Positions 1 to 5,230 of a stretch of 5,230 nt of DNA are shown in pieces. The position numbers were made by a program, and so were the translations under genes. The DNA lies in contig DOTU01000185.1 in the NCBI GenBank assembly GCA_003520965.1, positions 1 to 5,230 on the forward strand, given 5' to 3'. The stretch comes from Candidatus Zixiibacteriota bacterium (lineage in GTDB: Bacteria > Zixibacteria > MSB-5A5 > UBA10806). How positions within the stretch are numbered: position 1 is the stretch's first letter; each line of letters starts with the position of its first letter. The notes below the pieces were generated by a model. It was not told the DNA's origin. It searched no databases and saw only the letters and a list, made by a program, of their open reading frames with translations.

Positions 1-11
1 CCATAGCCCTG

Positions 12-41
12 GACTCTGCTCCTATCAAAAGGAGCAGAGTC
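12..41 (-). terminator. Perfect 12-bp hairpin after tldE, possible transcription end
   Basis: Arms at 12-23 and 30-41 are perfect reverse complements around a 6-base loop (24-29). The hairpin begins 22 bases past the tldE stop codon, where the end of a leftward transcript would be expected. Neither side carries an adjoining T-tract: the minus-strand continuation (11 down to 1) is not U-rich, and on the plus strand the nearest T-run (59-64) is 17 bases away. It is therefore not a classical intrinsic terminator. It could be a weak or Rho-assisted terminator, or a 3'-end stabilising structure. A role for a rightward transcript entering from outside the window is also possible. The hairpin is certain; its function is inferred. 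Confidence 0.5.
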
Positions 42-63
42 GCCGTTACAAATATTAGTTTTT

Positions 64-1413
64 TCAAAACTCAGTCTTTCCCGAAAAGTTGAATTTCTTA
101 ATAATGAGCGCGGGCGCTCTCACACAACCGATATCGCCCCACCAGGTATCGATCAGCTCGCTTTCTTTTGATATGGCCTCGACCCTGCCAAACGCCTGCA
201 GCATCGACTCAGTGAAACGCAAATTCTTGATACCGGAGACAATCTTGCCCTTTTCAACCAGGAACGTACCATCACGGGTCATACCGGTGAGAAGCGCCTT
301 GGGGGTATCGAGAAATCCATTGATATAGTGGAACCTGGTCACGAGAATTGCTCGCTCTATCGAATCGAGCATCTTGGTAAACGGTTTATTTCCCGATGCT
401 ATATTAACATTAAGCGGCATCGGCCCACCGCTATTGCCCGGAGGCATTCCGTGCCCGGTGGATTTGGCTTTGTATTTTTTGGCGGTTGAAAGATCATACA
501 CCGGCCCGCCACCAAGCCCTTTACGAATGAAATAAACCTGCTTTTTGGGAACGCCTTCAAAATCGAAGGGGAAAGCGATACCGGTTGTATCGAGACCGTC
601 ATCATAAATCGATAAAGCGGGTACGGCGATCTTTTTCCCTTTCTTGCCGCTTAAAAAGCTCGTCTTTTCATGGTATGGATTCGCTGAGAAGGCAATAAAC
701 GTCAGCCATTCTAAAAGATTTGCCACCGCTGTTGGTTCGAGGATAACATCGTAATGGCCGGGTTCAAGCGTCTGGGGATTGCGTGAGGCAAGGCATTTTT
801 CCAGCGCTACATCGGTCAACTCGCTAAAATCGATTTTATCAAATCGTCTGGAAAGCCCCTGGGCATACCCGGAGGAATCTTCGGACGAAATGATGATATT
901 TATCGAACAAGACGTACCCGGTTGGTAGGCAACCAAACCGTTGGTATTGACAACCGCGATTTCAGAGATCGAAGTTTTTAAGGCTCCGGACGCAGTAAGA
1001 CCGTTTTTGATTGCCTTATCGCAGATCTTTTTGACAACTGCGGCACGCTTAGCCGGTGTTACTTTAGCGGTGACATCAAAATAGTTGGTGAGCTTTTTGA
1101 ATTTGGCGCTCCTGGCAAGCCCTCCGAAATTGGGGTTGGATTTAGCTCTTTCAGCGATCGCTGCCGCATTGAGACAGGCTCTTTTAAGAGCTTCGGGCTC
1201 GAAAATATTCGTCGAGGCCACTCCCACTTTCTTCCCAAAAGCAACCTTAAAAGAGATACTATTATTCTGATCCGCCATATTCTGATGAATTGCCGAGTTG
1301 GCATAGCGTGTCAGGCCATATTCAGAACTGATAAAAACGGCTTCGGCTTGTTCAAACTTCGATTCTGCCAGCGCTGTCTTAAGCAGGCGGACGATCTTTT
1401 CTTTTCCTATCAT
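64..1413 (-). CDS. tldE: TldE/PmbA-type subunit of the TldD-TldE zinc peptidase
   Basis: This 449-residue protein is the non-catalytic partner of TldD. In characterised bacteria the two form a cytosolic heterodimeric metallopeptidase that degrades unfolded peptides, and in E. coli it matures microcin B17 and degrades the CcdA antitoxin. The length is nearly that of E. coli PmbA. The N-terminal domain covers roughly residues 1-210. The C-terminal domain opens with EPGHYDVILEPTAVANLLEW (about 217-236), the segment where TldD carries its zinc motif; here there is no HExxxH, as expected for TldE. Other family segments are PFDFEGVPKK (282-291), STGHGMPPGNSGGPMPLN (318-335), TGMTRDGTFLVEKGK (376-390) and the end FNFSGKTEF. 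The STGH...PLPLN-like segment resembles TldE proteins outside the enterobacteria. The ATG overlaps the tldD stop as ATGA, with a weak GGTGAG site (1417-1422), so translational coupling is likely. The stop is TGA at 64-66. Family assignment is firm; the peptide substrate is unknown. Confidence 0.93.
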   Translation of the reverse strand: MIGKEKIVRLLKTALAESKFEQAEAVFISSEYGLTRYANSAIHQNMADQNNSISFKVAFGKKVGVASTNIFEPEALKRACLNAAAIAERAKSNPNFGGLARSAKFKKLTNYFDVTAKVTPAKRAAVVKKICDKAIKNGLTASGALKTSISEIAVVNTNGLVAYQPGTSCSINIIISSEDSSGYAQGLSRRFDKIDFSELTDVALEKCLASRNPQTLEPGHYDVILEPTAVANLLEWLTFIAFSANPYHEKTSFLSGKKGKKIAVPALSIYDDGLDTTGIAFPFDFEGVPKKQVYFIRKGLGGGPVYDLSTAKKYKAKSTGHGMPPGNSGGPMPLNVNIASGNKPFTKMLDSIERAILVTRFHYINGFLDTPKALLTGMTRDGTFLVEKGKIVSGIKNLRFTESMLQAFGRVEAISKESELIDTWWGDIGCVRAPALIIKKFNFSGKTEF

Positions 1414-2852
1414 TTGCTCACCCCCACCATGACATTTCTAAATCTGGTCGGCGATGTGCCGTGAGCCACATGAGCTGTTTGCATCGGTTCTCCCTTACCG
1501 CATGACGGAATTCCCCAAATCCTCCAATGGTTGACGTTGCAGATGGCATCGCAGGAGTTCCAGAATTCAGGCGTAATACCTGTATATACAGGATTTTTGT
1601 ACATTGTCGTTATCTGTCCGTTTTTAATCTGCCAGGCCGCCTCAACTCCGAACTGGAAATTGAGCCGCTTATCATCGATTGACCAACTCTTGTTGGTCGC
1701 CAGCAGAATGGCATTGCTGGTATCGGCAATGAGGTTTCCATAATCCCAATCACCGGGAAGCAAGTTGATATTGGTCATGCGAATCAGAGGAATTTTATCC
1801 CAGCCATCGGCTCTCATGGTTCCATTTGGCGCCACGTTTACAAGCTGAGCCGTTTCGCGCGACGTCAGAAAGCCAACAAATAACCCCTCGCGGATGATAT
1901 CTGTACGCGAAGCTTTAACGCCCTCATCGTCGTAACCGAAACTGCCCAATGCGCTGGGTATAGTGCCATCCTGAACGATATTGACATGATTTGAGCCATA
2001 CCTAAGCGATCCCAACTTATCGGGCGTCATAAATGATCCGCCCGCCAGGGAAATTTCCGTTCCCAGGGCACGATCAAGCTCAGTCGGGTGCCCGCACGAT
2101 TCATGCACCTGAAGCGCCATCTGATCGCCCATTATGATCACATCAGTTTTGCCCACCGGACACGGCGGTGCGGCAAGTAACGCCACAGCCTCTTCGGCTA
2201 CTCGCTCGGCATTGCCGGACATATCAAGCTCGCGGATAAACTCATATCCGGCGCATCGGAAATCACCCCGATGCGAATTGGGATAGCTCCGTTTTTGAAC
2301 ATCCCCCTTATCGGTCGCCGTCGCCTCGTATCCGCCGCCTGATTCGACTATGGTCTGCTCGATGAAAGCGCCCTCAGTTGAGCAGAAGATTTTGTCTGTT
2401 CTGAAAAAATCAAGACTGCTTTCGATTATCTTGATCTTCTTCTGCTTTTTAAGGATATCGTTGACATTCATCAACAGGCCGATCTTCTCATCGAGCGAAA
2501 CTTCAAATGGGTTTTCGATCATCGGAGATACATAACTATCCTGATACGCCTGCACCGGGGCCAGAGTTGTCGGTTTGCCCTTTGTCATAGCCGAGGCCTT
2601 GGCGATCCCAATAGCTCGATCCGCCAACTTTTTCAGATCGGATGGAGTGATACTCGCGCTCGCCGCAAAACCCCAGCATCCGCCATGCAAAACTCTTACT
2701 CCGATACCACGCCCCTCATCTCGCGAGAGCGCTTCAAGTTGCCCATCCTTAACCGTGATCGATTCGTTTTTTCGCTCAACGTACCGGGCGTCGGCATAAT
2801 CGATATTCTTGCTTTTTATATAGTCGATAAGTCCCCTTAGCCTATCCTTCAT
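1410..2852 (-). CDS. tldD: TldD, catalytic subunit of the TldD-TldE zinc metallopeptidase
   Basis: This 480-residue protein is the catalytic half of the TldD-TldE peptidase and is almost the same length as E. coli TldD (481). The signature motif HESCGH (HExxxH) is at residues 250-255, encoded at 2088-2105. It supplies two zinc-binding histidines and the catalytic glutamate. The third ligand in the family is a C-terminal cysteine, and C451 in GIPSCGKGEPMQ (codon 1500-1502) fits that role. Other family features are the N-terminal segment DGQLEALSRDEGRGIGVRVL (36-55), GSFGYDDEGV (303-312), PNGTMRADGW (342-351) and the end RFRNVMVGVSK. All expected active-site residues are present, so the enzyme should be active. 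There is no signal peptide or membrane segment, so it should be cytosolic. The start is supported by AAAGGAG (2858-2864), five bases from the ATG, and by the promoter at 2897-2925. It is first in a two-gene operon and overlaps tldE by four bases. In E. coli the two genes are unlinked. No candidate substrate gene lies in the window. Confidence 0.96.
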   Translation of the reverse strand: MKDRLRGLIDYIKSKNIDYADARYVERKNESITVKDGQLEALSRDEGRGIGVRVLHGGCWGFAASASITPSDLKKLADRAIGIAKASAMTKGKPTTLAPVQAYQDSYVSPMIENPFEVSLDEKIGLLMNVNDILKKQKKIKIIESSLDFFRTDKIFCSTEGAFIEQTIVESGGGYEATATDKGDVQKRSYPNSHRGDFRCAGYEFIRELDMSGNAERVAEEAVALLAAPPCPVGKTDVIIMGDQMALQVHESCGHPTELDRALGTEISLAGGSFMTPDKLGSLRYGSNHVNIVQDGTIPSALGSFGYDDEGVKASRTDIIREGLFVGFLTSRETAQLVNVAPNGTMRADGWDKIPLIRMTNINLLPGDWDYGNLIADTSNAILLATNKSWSIDDKRLNFQFGVEAAWQIKNGQITTMYKNPVYTGITPEFWNSCDAICNVNHWRIWGIPSCGKGEPMQTAHVAHGTSPTRFRNVMVGVSK

Positions 2853-2896
2853 CGACGCTCCTTTCTTAGTTTGATTTCACCAGTTTTACTGCGCAG

Positions 2897-2925
2897 ATTC
2901 TACTGCCAACTAAGCAAAAAGTCAA
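2897..2925 (-). promoter_or_regulatory. Sigma-70-type promoter of the tldD-tldE operon
   Basis: Read on the minus strand, TTGACT (2925-2920) is followed after exactly 17 bases by TAGAAT (2902-2897). Each hexamer matches the consensus at five of six positions and the spacing is optimal. The predicted transcription start is near 2890, giving a leader of about 38 bases that includes the Shine-Dalgarno site AAAGGAG at 2858-2864. This is the clearest promoter in the window. It is a prediction from sequence only. Confidence 0.7.
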
Positions 2926-2946
2926 GACGTAACCGACGCCTGGGCT

Positions 2947-2958
2947 GTTCCTAGGAAC
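2947..2958. promoter_or_regulatory. 12-bp perfect palindrome between divergent promoters, candidate operator
   Basis: GTTCCTAGGAAC equals its own reverse complement. It lies between the divergent tldD and kbl promoters, with its centre about 62 bases upstream of the predicted tldD start and about 100 bases upstream of the nearer-to-consensus kbl start. A dimeric regulator could bind here. The distance from the tldD start resembles that of an upstream activator rather than a blocking repressor. A palindrome of this length occurs by chance about once in a window of this size, so location is the main argument. I do not recognise the regulator. Confidence 0.3.
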
Positions 2959-3019
2959 TATTCTAACCATAAAACCCCTATCGCGATTTATACTTACGGA
3001 TTATGGAAACAAAGCGGCC

Positions 3020-3048
3020 TTGATTATTACTATTATCTGTTATATTAT
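3020..3048 (+). promoter_or_regulatory. Candidate kbl promoter P1
   Basis: TTGATT (3020-3025) is followed after 17 bases by TATTAT (3043-3048), with four and five consensus matches respectively. The predicted start is near 3055, giving a leader of about 59 bases before the kbl ATG. The region is AT-rich, so hexamer-like matches are easier to find by chance. The exact spacing and the absence of any other source of kbl transcription support it. Confidence 0.5.
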
Positions 3049-3076
3049 TGAATCTCCTTGTGATTTTAGACATAAT
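3048..3076 (+). promoter_or_regulatory. Candidate kbl promoter P2, in tandem with P1
   Basis: TTGAAT (3048-3053) is followed after 17 bases by CATAAT (3071-3076), with four and five consensus matches. Its -35 shares one base with the -10 of P1, so the two would exclude each other on one DNA molecule. The predicted start is near 3083, leaving about 31 bases before the ATG. A short inverted repeat, AATTAG-G-CTAATT (3074-3086), covers the end of the -10 and the start region. P1 and P2 cannot be ranked by eye. Confidence 0.35.
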
Positions 3077-3113
3077 TAGGCTAATTGGGGGCTTTTAAGA
3101 TTTTTGGAGGATT

Positions 3114-4331
3114 ATGTCAGAAACGGTTAGAGATACTCTCAATAATATATCCACTACTTTAGCGGAGCTTAAGAATCAGGGGCTATTTAAAGAAGAGCGG
3201 ATTATCACCAGCCCGCAGGGGGCGGAAATCACCGTGGCGCCGGGACGAGAGGTTATCAATATGTGCGCCAACAACTACCTGGGGCTGGGCAATCACACCC
3301 GGTTAATTGAAGCCGCCAAGCGGGCGCTTGATACCCACGGCTTTGGCCTGTCATCAGTTCGTTTTATCTGTGGAACTCAGGACCTGCATAAAAGGCTTGA
3401 AGATAGCATTAGTGAGTTTTTGGGCACCGCCGATACTATCCTATTCTCATCTTGTTTTGACGCCAATGGCGGGCTCTTTGAGGCAATCCTTGGGGGCCAG
3501 GATGCCATCATATCCGACGCGCTTAACCATGCTTCGATCATCGATGGCATCAGGCTCTGCAAGGCTGAGCGTTACCGCTACGAGCACAGCGATATGAGAG
3601 ACCTTGAATTGCAACTCGAGGAAGCTGATAAAAACGGAGCCAAGATTAAGCTCATCGCCACCGATGGGGTTTTCTCTATGGATGGCGATATCGCCAAGCT
3701 CGATCAGATTGTCGAAATCGCCCATAACCATGGCGCGATGACAATGGTCGACGATTCACATGCAACCGGCTTTTTGGGGCGTACCGGACGAGGAAGCATC
3801 GAGCACTGTGGAGTCATGGGTAAAATCGATATAATAACCACTACCCTGGGCAAGGCGTTGGGTGGAGCATCCGGCGGTTGCGTTTCCGGAAGACGGGAGA
3901 TCATCGCTATGCTTCGCCAGAAGGCCCGGCCATATCTTTTCTCCAACACCTTGCCGCCGGTAATCGTTGCCGCGGGTATCGAGGTTTTCAACATTCTATG
4001 GGAAAGCACCGAGCTCCGCGACCGGCTTGAACGCAATACCCAATATTTCCGAACCGAGATGACTGAAGCCGGATTCGATATCAAGCCCGGCATTCATCCG
4101 ATTGTGCCGATCATGTTCGGCCGTTTCCCCAATGACGCACGGCTGGCCCAGGATTTTGCCCGCGATATGCTTGAGGAGGGAATTTATGTGATCGGTTTCT
4201 TTTATCCGGTGGTACCTAAGGGGCAATCGCGGATCAGGGTACAGATTTCAGCAGCTCATTCCACTGAGCAACTCGACCGAGCGGTGAATGCCTTTAAGAA
4301 AATCGGAAAAAGATACGGAGTGATAAACTAA
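3114..4331 (+). CDS. kbl: Glycine C-acetyltransferase (2-amino-3-ketobutyrate CoA ligase)
   Basis: This PLP enzyme (EC 2.3.1.29) splits 2-amino-3-oxobutyrate with CoA into glycine and acetyl-CoA, the second step of threonine breakdown after threonine dehydrogenase. It is a cytosolic homodimer of the alpha-oxoamine synthase family. Its 405 residues align along the full length with E. coli Kbl (398) as I remember it, including GLFKEERIITS (23-33), CANNYLGLGNH (51-61), SVRFICGTQD (81-90), ISDALNHASIIDG (133-145) and GFFYPVVPKGQ (361-371). The PLP lysine is K247 in TLGKALGG. H139 should stack on the cofactor ring, D213 and H216 lie in VDDSHA, and R375 is the likely carboxylate-binding arginine. 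The N-terminal and C-terminal matches favour Kbl over BioF, ALA synthase or serine palmitoyltransferase. A small insertion near 336-342 explains most of the extra length. GGAGG (3106-3110) sets the start, with a short 3-base spacer. The gene stands alone between its promoters and a terminator; no tdh is in the window. Confidence 0.95.
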   Translation: MSETVRDTLNNISTTLAELKNQGLFKEERIITSPQGAEITVAPGREVINMCANNYLGLGNHTRLIEAAKRALDTHGFGLSSVRFICGTQDLHKRLEDSISEFLGTADTILFSSCFDANGGLFEAILGGQDAIISDALNHASIIDGIRLCKAERYRYEHSDMRDLELQLEEADKNGAKIKLIATDGVFSMDGDIAKLDQIVEIAHNHGAMTMVDDSHATGFLGRTGRGSIEHCGVMGKIDIITTTLGKALGGASGGCVSGRREIIAMLRQKARPYLFSNTLPPVIVAAGIEVFNILWESTELRDRLERNTQYFRTEMTEAGFDIKPGIHPIVPIMFGRFPNDARLAQDFARDMLEEGIYVIGFFYPVVPKGQSRIRVQISAAHSTEQLDRAVNAFKKIGKRYGVIN

Positions 4332-4333
4332 GC

Positions 4334-4359
4334 GCCGCCAGGTCGCGGAACCTGACGGC
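4334..4359 (+). other. First hairpin after kbl, upstream half of a double-hairpin end
   Basis: Arms 4334-4343 and 4350-4359 pair at nine of ten positions (one C-A mismatch) around a 6-base loop. It begins two bases after the kbl stop codon and lies 13 bases before the main terminator stem. It has no T-tract of its own. It may protect the kbl message 3' end or assist the terminator next to it. The structure is seen; the role is inferred. Confidence 0.45.
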
Positions 4360-4372
4360 ACTCAACTACGAG

Positions 4373-4405
4373 CCGAGGTTATTACTGACCTCGGTTTTTG
4401 TTTTT
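4373..4405 (+). terminator. Intrinsic terminator of kbl
   Basis: A 7-bp perfect stem (4373-4379 with 4388-4394), extendable by wobble pairs, encloses an 8-base loop and is followed directly by TTTTTGTTTTT (4395-4405). This is a textbook Rho-independent terminator for the plus strand, 41 bases past the kbl stop. The T-tract runs into the stop codon of the convergent DinB-family gene (4404-4406). On the minus strand the same hairpin sits just after that gene but lacks a following T-run, so it should work mainly rightward. Confidence 0.88.
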
Positions 4406-4928
4406 ACATCCAGGGTTCATCAGCCGTAGGGCCATAGATAGATGGCACTTTACCGCCAGCTATCCTCAAGTAAACTGACATCTGCCCACGGTGATGGATC
4501 TGATCCATAACCATCATACCTAGAAGATCGGTAACTTTGACATTACCCAATTTCCCGGGTCCGATAAAGAAATTTACCATCTTGTTGAGATCGGACTGAT
4601 TCATCCTTCGGACTTTCATAATTGCATCCGAATGCACTTTTTCAAAGTTGTCGATTATCTCCCGCATCGTTGACGGCGGATCGACTCTCTCGCCTCCCAT
4701 AAAATTCCCGCTCATAATCCCATTCAGCATCCAGGTTTCGCCGTTGGTAAATCCCCAGACCAATTCCCGGGCCGTACGAAGCTTTTCATGCGGCCGTAAA
4801 TCGCCTTTATCTTCCGGATAGGCCTTCAAAACCTTCAGCGTTGTCTGGTATTCCTGCTCCCAGACCCGAAGGAATTCATCCTTCCACATCATTGTTGTAT
4901 CTGGCTTTGCTTCCATTTGCTTTGGCAT
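4404..4928 (-). CDS. DinB-superfamily protein with an atypical metal site
   Basis: This 174-residue protein belongs to the DinB/YfiT-like four-helix-bundle superfamily, small usually metal-binding proteins that include thiol-dependent transferases. It is unrelated to the DNA polymerase also called DinB. Evidence is the order of segments: RPHEKLRTARELVWGFTNGE (45-64), in the second-helix region, then DLLGMMVMDQIHHRGQMSVY (134-153) and the ending YLRIAGGKVPSIYG (153-166), matching the family pattern HHRGQ...YLR..G..vP. Members usually have three histidine ligands. Here the helix-2 position is G59, the first position of the later pair is D142, and only H146 remains. H47 or H145 might substitute, or metal may not be bound. 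There is no signal peptide, so it should be cytosolic. GGAGG (4934-4938), five bases before the ATG, fixes the start over the later methionines M5, M13 and M14. Fold assignment is good; the biochemical role is unknown. Confidence 0.85.
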   Translation of the reverse strand: MPKQMEAKPDTTMMWKDEFLRVWEQEYQTTLKVLKAYPEDKGDLRPHEKLRTARELVWGFTNGETWMLNGIMSGNFMGGERVDPPSTMREIIDNFEKVHSDAIMKVRRMNQSDLNKMVNFFIGPGKLGNVKVTDLLGMMVMDQIHHRGQMSVYLRIAGGKVPSIYGPTADEPWM

Positions 4929-4933
4929 AATGT

Positions 4934-4938
4934 CCTCC
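4934..4938 (-). promoter_or_regulatory. Shine-Dalgarno site of the DinB-family gene
   Basis: Minus-strand GGAGG, within AAGGGAGGA, lies five bases before the ATG at 4928. It decides between this start and in-frame methionines at residues 5, 13 and 14, none of which has a comparable site. Confidence 0.75.
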
Positions 4939-4963
4939 CTTAGAGTTAGCTATGGTTAAGAAT

Positions 4964-4975
4964 TATTCATGAATA
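4964..4975. promoter_or_regulatory. 12-bp perfect palindrome upstream of the DinB-family gene, candidate operator
   Basis: TATTCATGAATA equals its own reverse complement and lies 36 to 47 bases upstream of the DinB-family start codon. It touches the -10 of the candidate minus-strand promoter (4973-4978) and a possible plus-strand -10, TAGAAT (4974-4979). That position suits a repressor acting in either direction. The region is AT-rich, which raises the odds of a chance palindrome. Confidence 0.28.
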
Positions 4976-5001
4976 GAATTAGGATTTTTCCTCATTTTCA
5001 A
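4973..5001 (-). promoter_or_regulatory. Weak candidate promoter for the DinB-family gene
   Basis: On the minus strand TTGAAA (5001-4996) and TTCTAT (4978-4973) are 17 bases apart. The -35 matches four of six consensus positions, and the -10 keeps the first T and final AT but little else. The predicted start would lie near 4966, about 38 bases before the ATG. It is the best-spaced pair I found in this stretch, but it is weak. Confidence 0.25.
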
Positions 5002-5035
5002 TGTGCAGAGGTTAACTTCAATTTTGGATTTTACG

Positions 5036-5066
5036 TTCCCGGTGAATGCCACCGGGAATATTTTTT
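5036..5066 (+). terminator. Strong plus-strand terminator with no gene before it
   Basis: A perfect 9-bp GC-rich stem (5036-5044 with 5050-5058) closes a 5-base loop and is followed by TA and six T's (5061-5066). On the minus strand no T-run follows the hairpin, so it is oriented rightward. The only plus-strand gene to the left, kbl, already ends at its own terminator about 640 bases upstream, and the gene between is on the other strand. It could end a short transcript starting in 4940-5030, act as an attenuator for the gene at 5200, or stop antisense read-through. Confidence 0.75.
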
Positions 5067-5199
5067 ATCCATGATGATAAATATGTATGGGTAAATAATA
5101 CATTCTAATATTTGGAAACTAATGACCAGCCATCCCCGTTTAATCAGTCACCATGTTGATAATGCAAATCAAATTCAACTACTAAAAAGGAGCGCTCAG
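5067..5199 (+). other. Leader region of the right-edge gene, no clear promoter
   Basis: These AT-rich bases lie between the orphan terminator and the right-edge start codon. I found no convincing pair of promoter hexamers, no ORF with a ribosome site and no strong hairpin. The promoter of the gene at 5200 either lies here in a form I cannot recognise or lies upstream of the terminator, which would make the terminator an attenuator. Confidence 0.4.
5187..5192 (+). promoter_or_regulatory. Shine-Dalgarno site of the right-edge gene
   Basis: AAGGAG lies seven bases before the ATG at 5200. This strong site with ideal spacing is the main reason to call a gene at the right edge. Confidence 0.7.
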
Positions 5200-5230
5200 A
5201 TGGCAAATTACGCATTTACAGTACCGATAG
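5200..5230 (+). CDS. Start of an unidentified protein gene, cut by the window edge
   Basis: The open frame begins at an ATG preceded by AAGGAG and reads MANYAFTVPI before the sequence ends. Ten residues do not allow a family assignment. The start does not look like a signal peptide, since it lacks an early positive charge followed by a hydrophobic run. The gene is divergent from the DinB-family gene. It lies 133 bases past a plus-strand terminator, which may bear on its regulation. Confidence 0.6.
   Translation, partial: MANYAFTVPI

Noticed and set aside
89..328. Plus-strand open frames antisense to tldE and tldD (89-328, 1085-1270, 1531-1743, 2350-2535, 2575-2799)
   Set aside because: Each is contained in a conserved gene on the other strand, and none gives a recognisable protein sequence.
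3704..4093. 129-residue open frame on the minus strand inside kbl
   Set aside because: It lies wholly antisense to a well-conserved kbl, resembles no family, and is low-complexity in serine, arginine and proline. It is a shadow frame. The same holds for the other minus-strand frames at 3377-3562, 3447-3731 and 3996-4226.
3114..4331. Calling the PLP enzyme BioF (8-amino-7-oxononanoate synthase) or another alpha-oxoamine synthase
   Set aside because: The N-terminal GLFKEERIITS, the FICGTQD and ALNHASIIDG segments and the GFFYPVVPKGQ ending match Kbl specifically, and no biotin genes lie nearby.
4404..4928. Reading the DinB-family gene as the SOS DNA polymerase IV DinB
   Set aside because: The name is shared, but the protein is 174 residues with a four-helix-bundle signature. 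It has no polymerase motifs, and I saw no LexA box upstream.
5008..5019. GAGGTTAACTTC, imperfect palindrome around GTTAAC
   Set aside because: Only the central six bases and the outer two pairs match; it is too short and imperfect to call an operator.
5074..5097. ATGATGATAAATATG mini-ORF after the orphan terminator
   Set aside because: It has seven codons, no ribosome site, and lies in AT-rich sequence.
5153..5185. Ten-codon ORF (MLIMQIKFNY) ending just before the ribosome site of the right-edge gene, considered as a leader peptide
   Set aside because: It has no Shine-Dalgarno site and no run of regulatory codons, and it is short enough to arise by chance.

Overview
The window holds four complete protein genes and the first codons of a fifth, all of ordinary bacterial type and packed with short intergenic gaps. 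I see no tRNA, rRNA, CRISPR array, insertion sequence or phage gene. Shine-Dalgarno sites, sigma-70-like promoter hexamers and hairpin-plus-T-tract terminators point to a bacterium of medium GC content. Four genes are too few to place it. The TldE type and the DinB-family protein look more like an uncultured non-enterobacterial lineage than a close relative of E. coli, but that is only an impression.

Layout from left to right. A perfect 12-bp hairpin (12-41) lies just past the end of a leftward two-gene operon, tldD-tldE (2852 to 64, minus strand). The two genes overlap by four bases (ATGA), and a near-consensus promoter sits upstream of tldD at 2897-2925. A 261-bp divergent intergenic region follows, with a 12-bp perfect palindrome at 2947-2958 and two candidate kbl promoters. 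kbl (3114-4331, plus) encodes 2-amino-3-ketobutyrate CoA ligase and ends at a double hairpin with a T-tract. It converges on a minus-strand DinB-superfamily gene (4404-4928), whose stop codon lies against the end of the kbl terminator. Upstream of that gene is a second divergent region of 271 bp, with another 12-bp palindrome, a strong plus-strand terminator that follows no visible gene, and finally a start codon with a good Shine-Dalgarno site at 5200, running off the right edge.

Functionally, TldD and TldE are the catalytic and non-catalytic halves of one zinc peptidase, so they form a real unit. kbl is a self-contained transcription unit for the second step of threonine breakdown to glycine, and its usual partner tdh is absent here. 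The DinB-family gene is unrelated to these and lacks two of the three usual metal ligands. I did not find a convincing new multi-gene system. The points most worth checking are the orphan terminator at 5036-5066 (possible small RNA or leader attenuator), the degenerate metal site of the DinB-family protein, and the palindrome between the tldD and kbl promoters.
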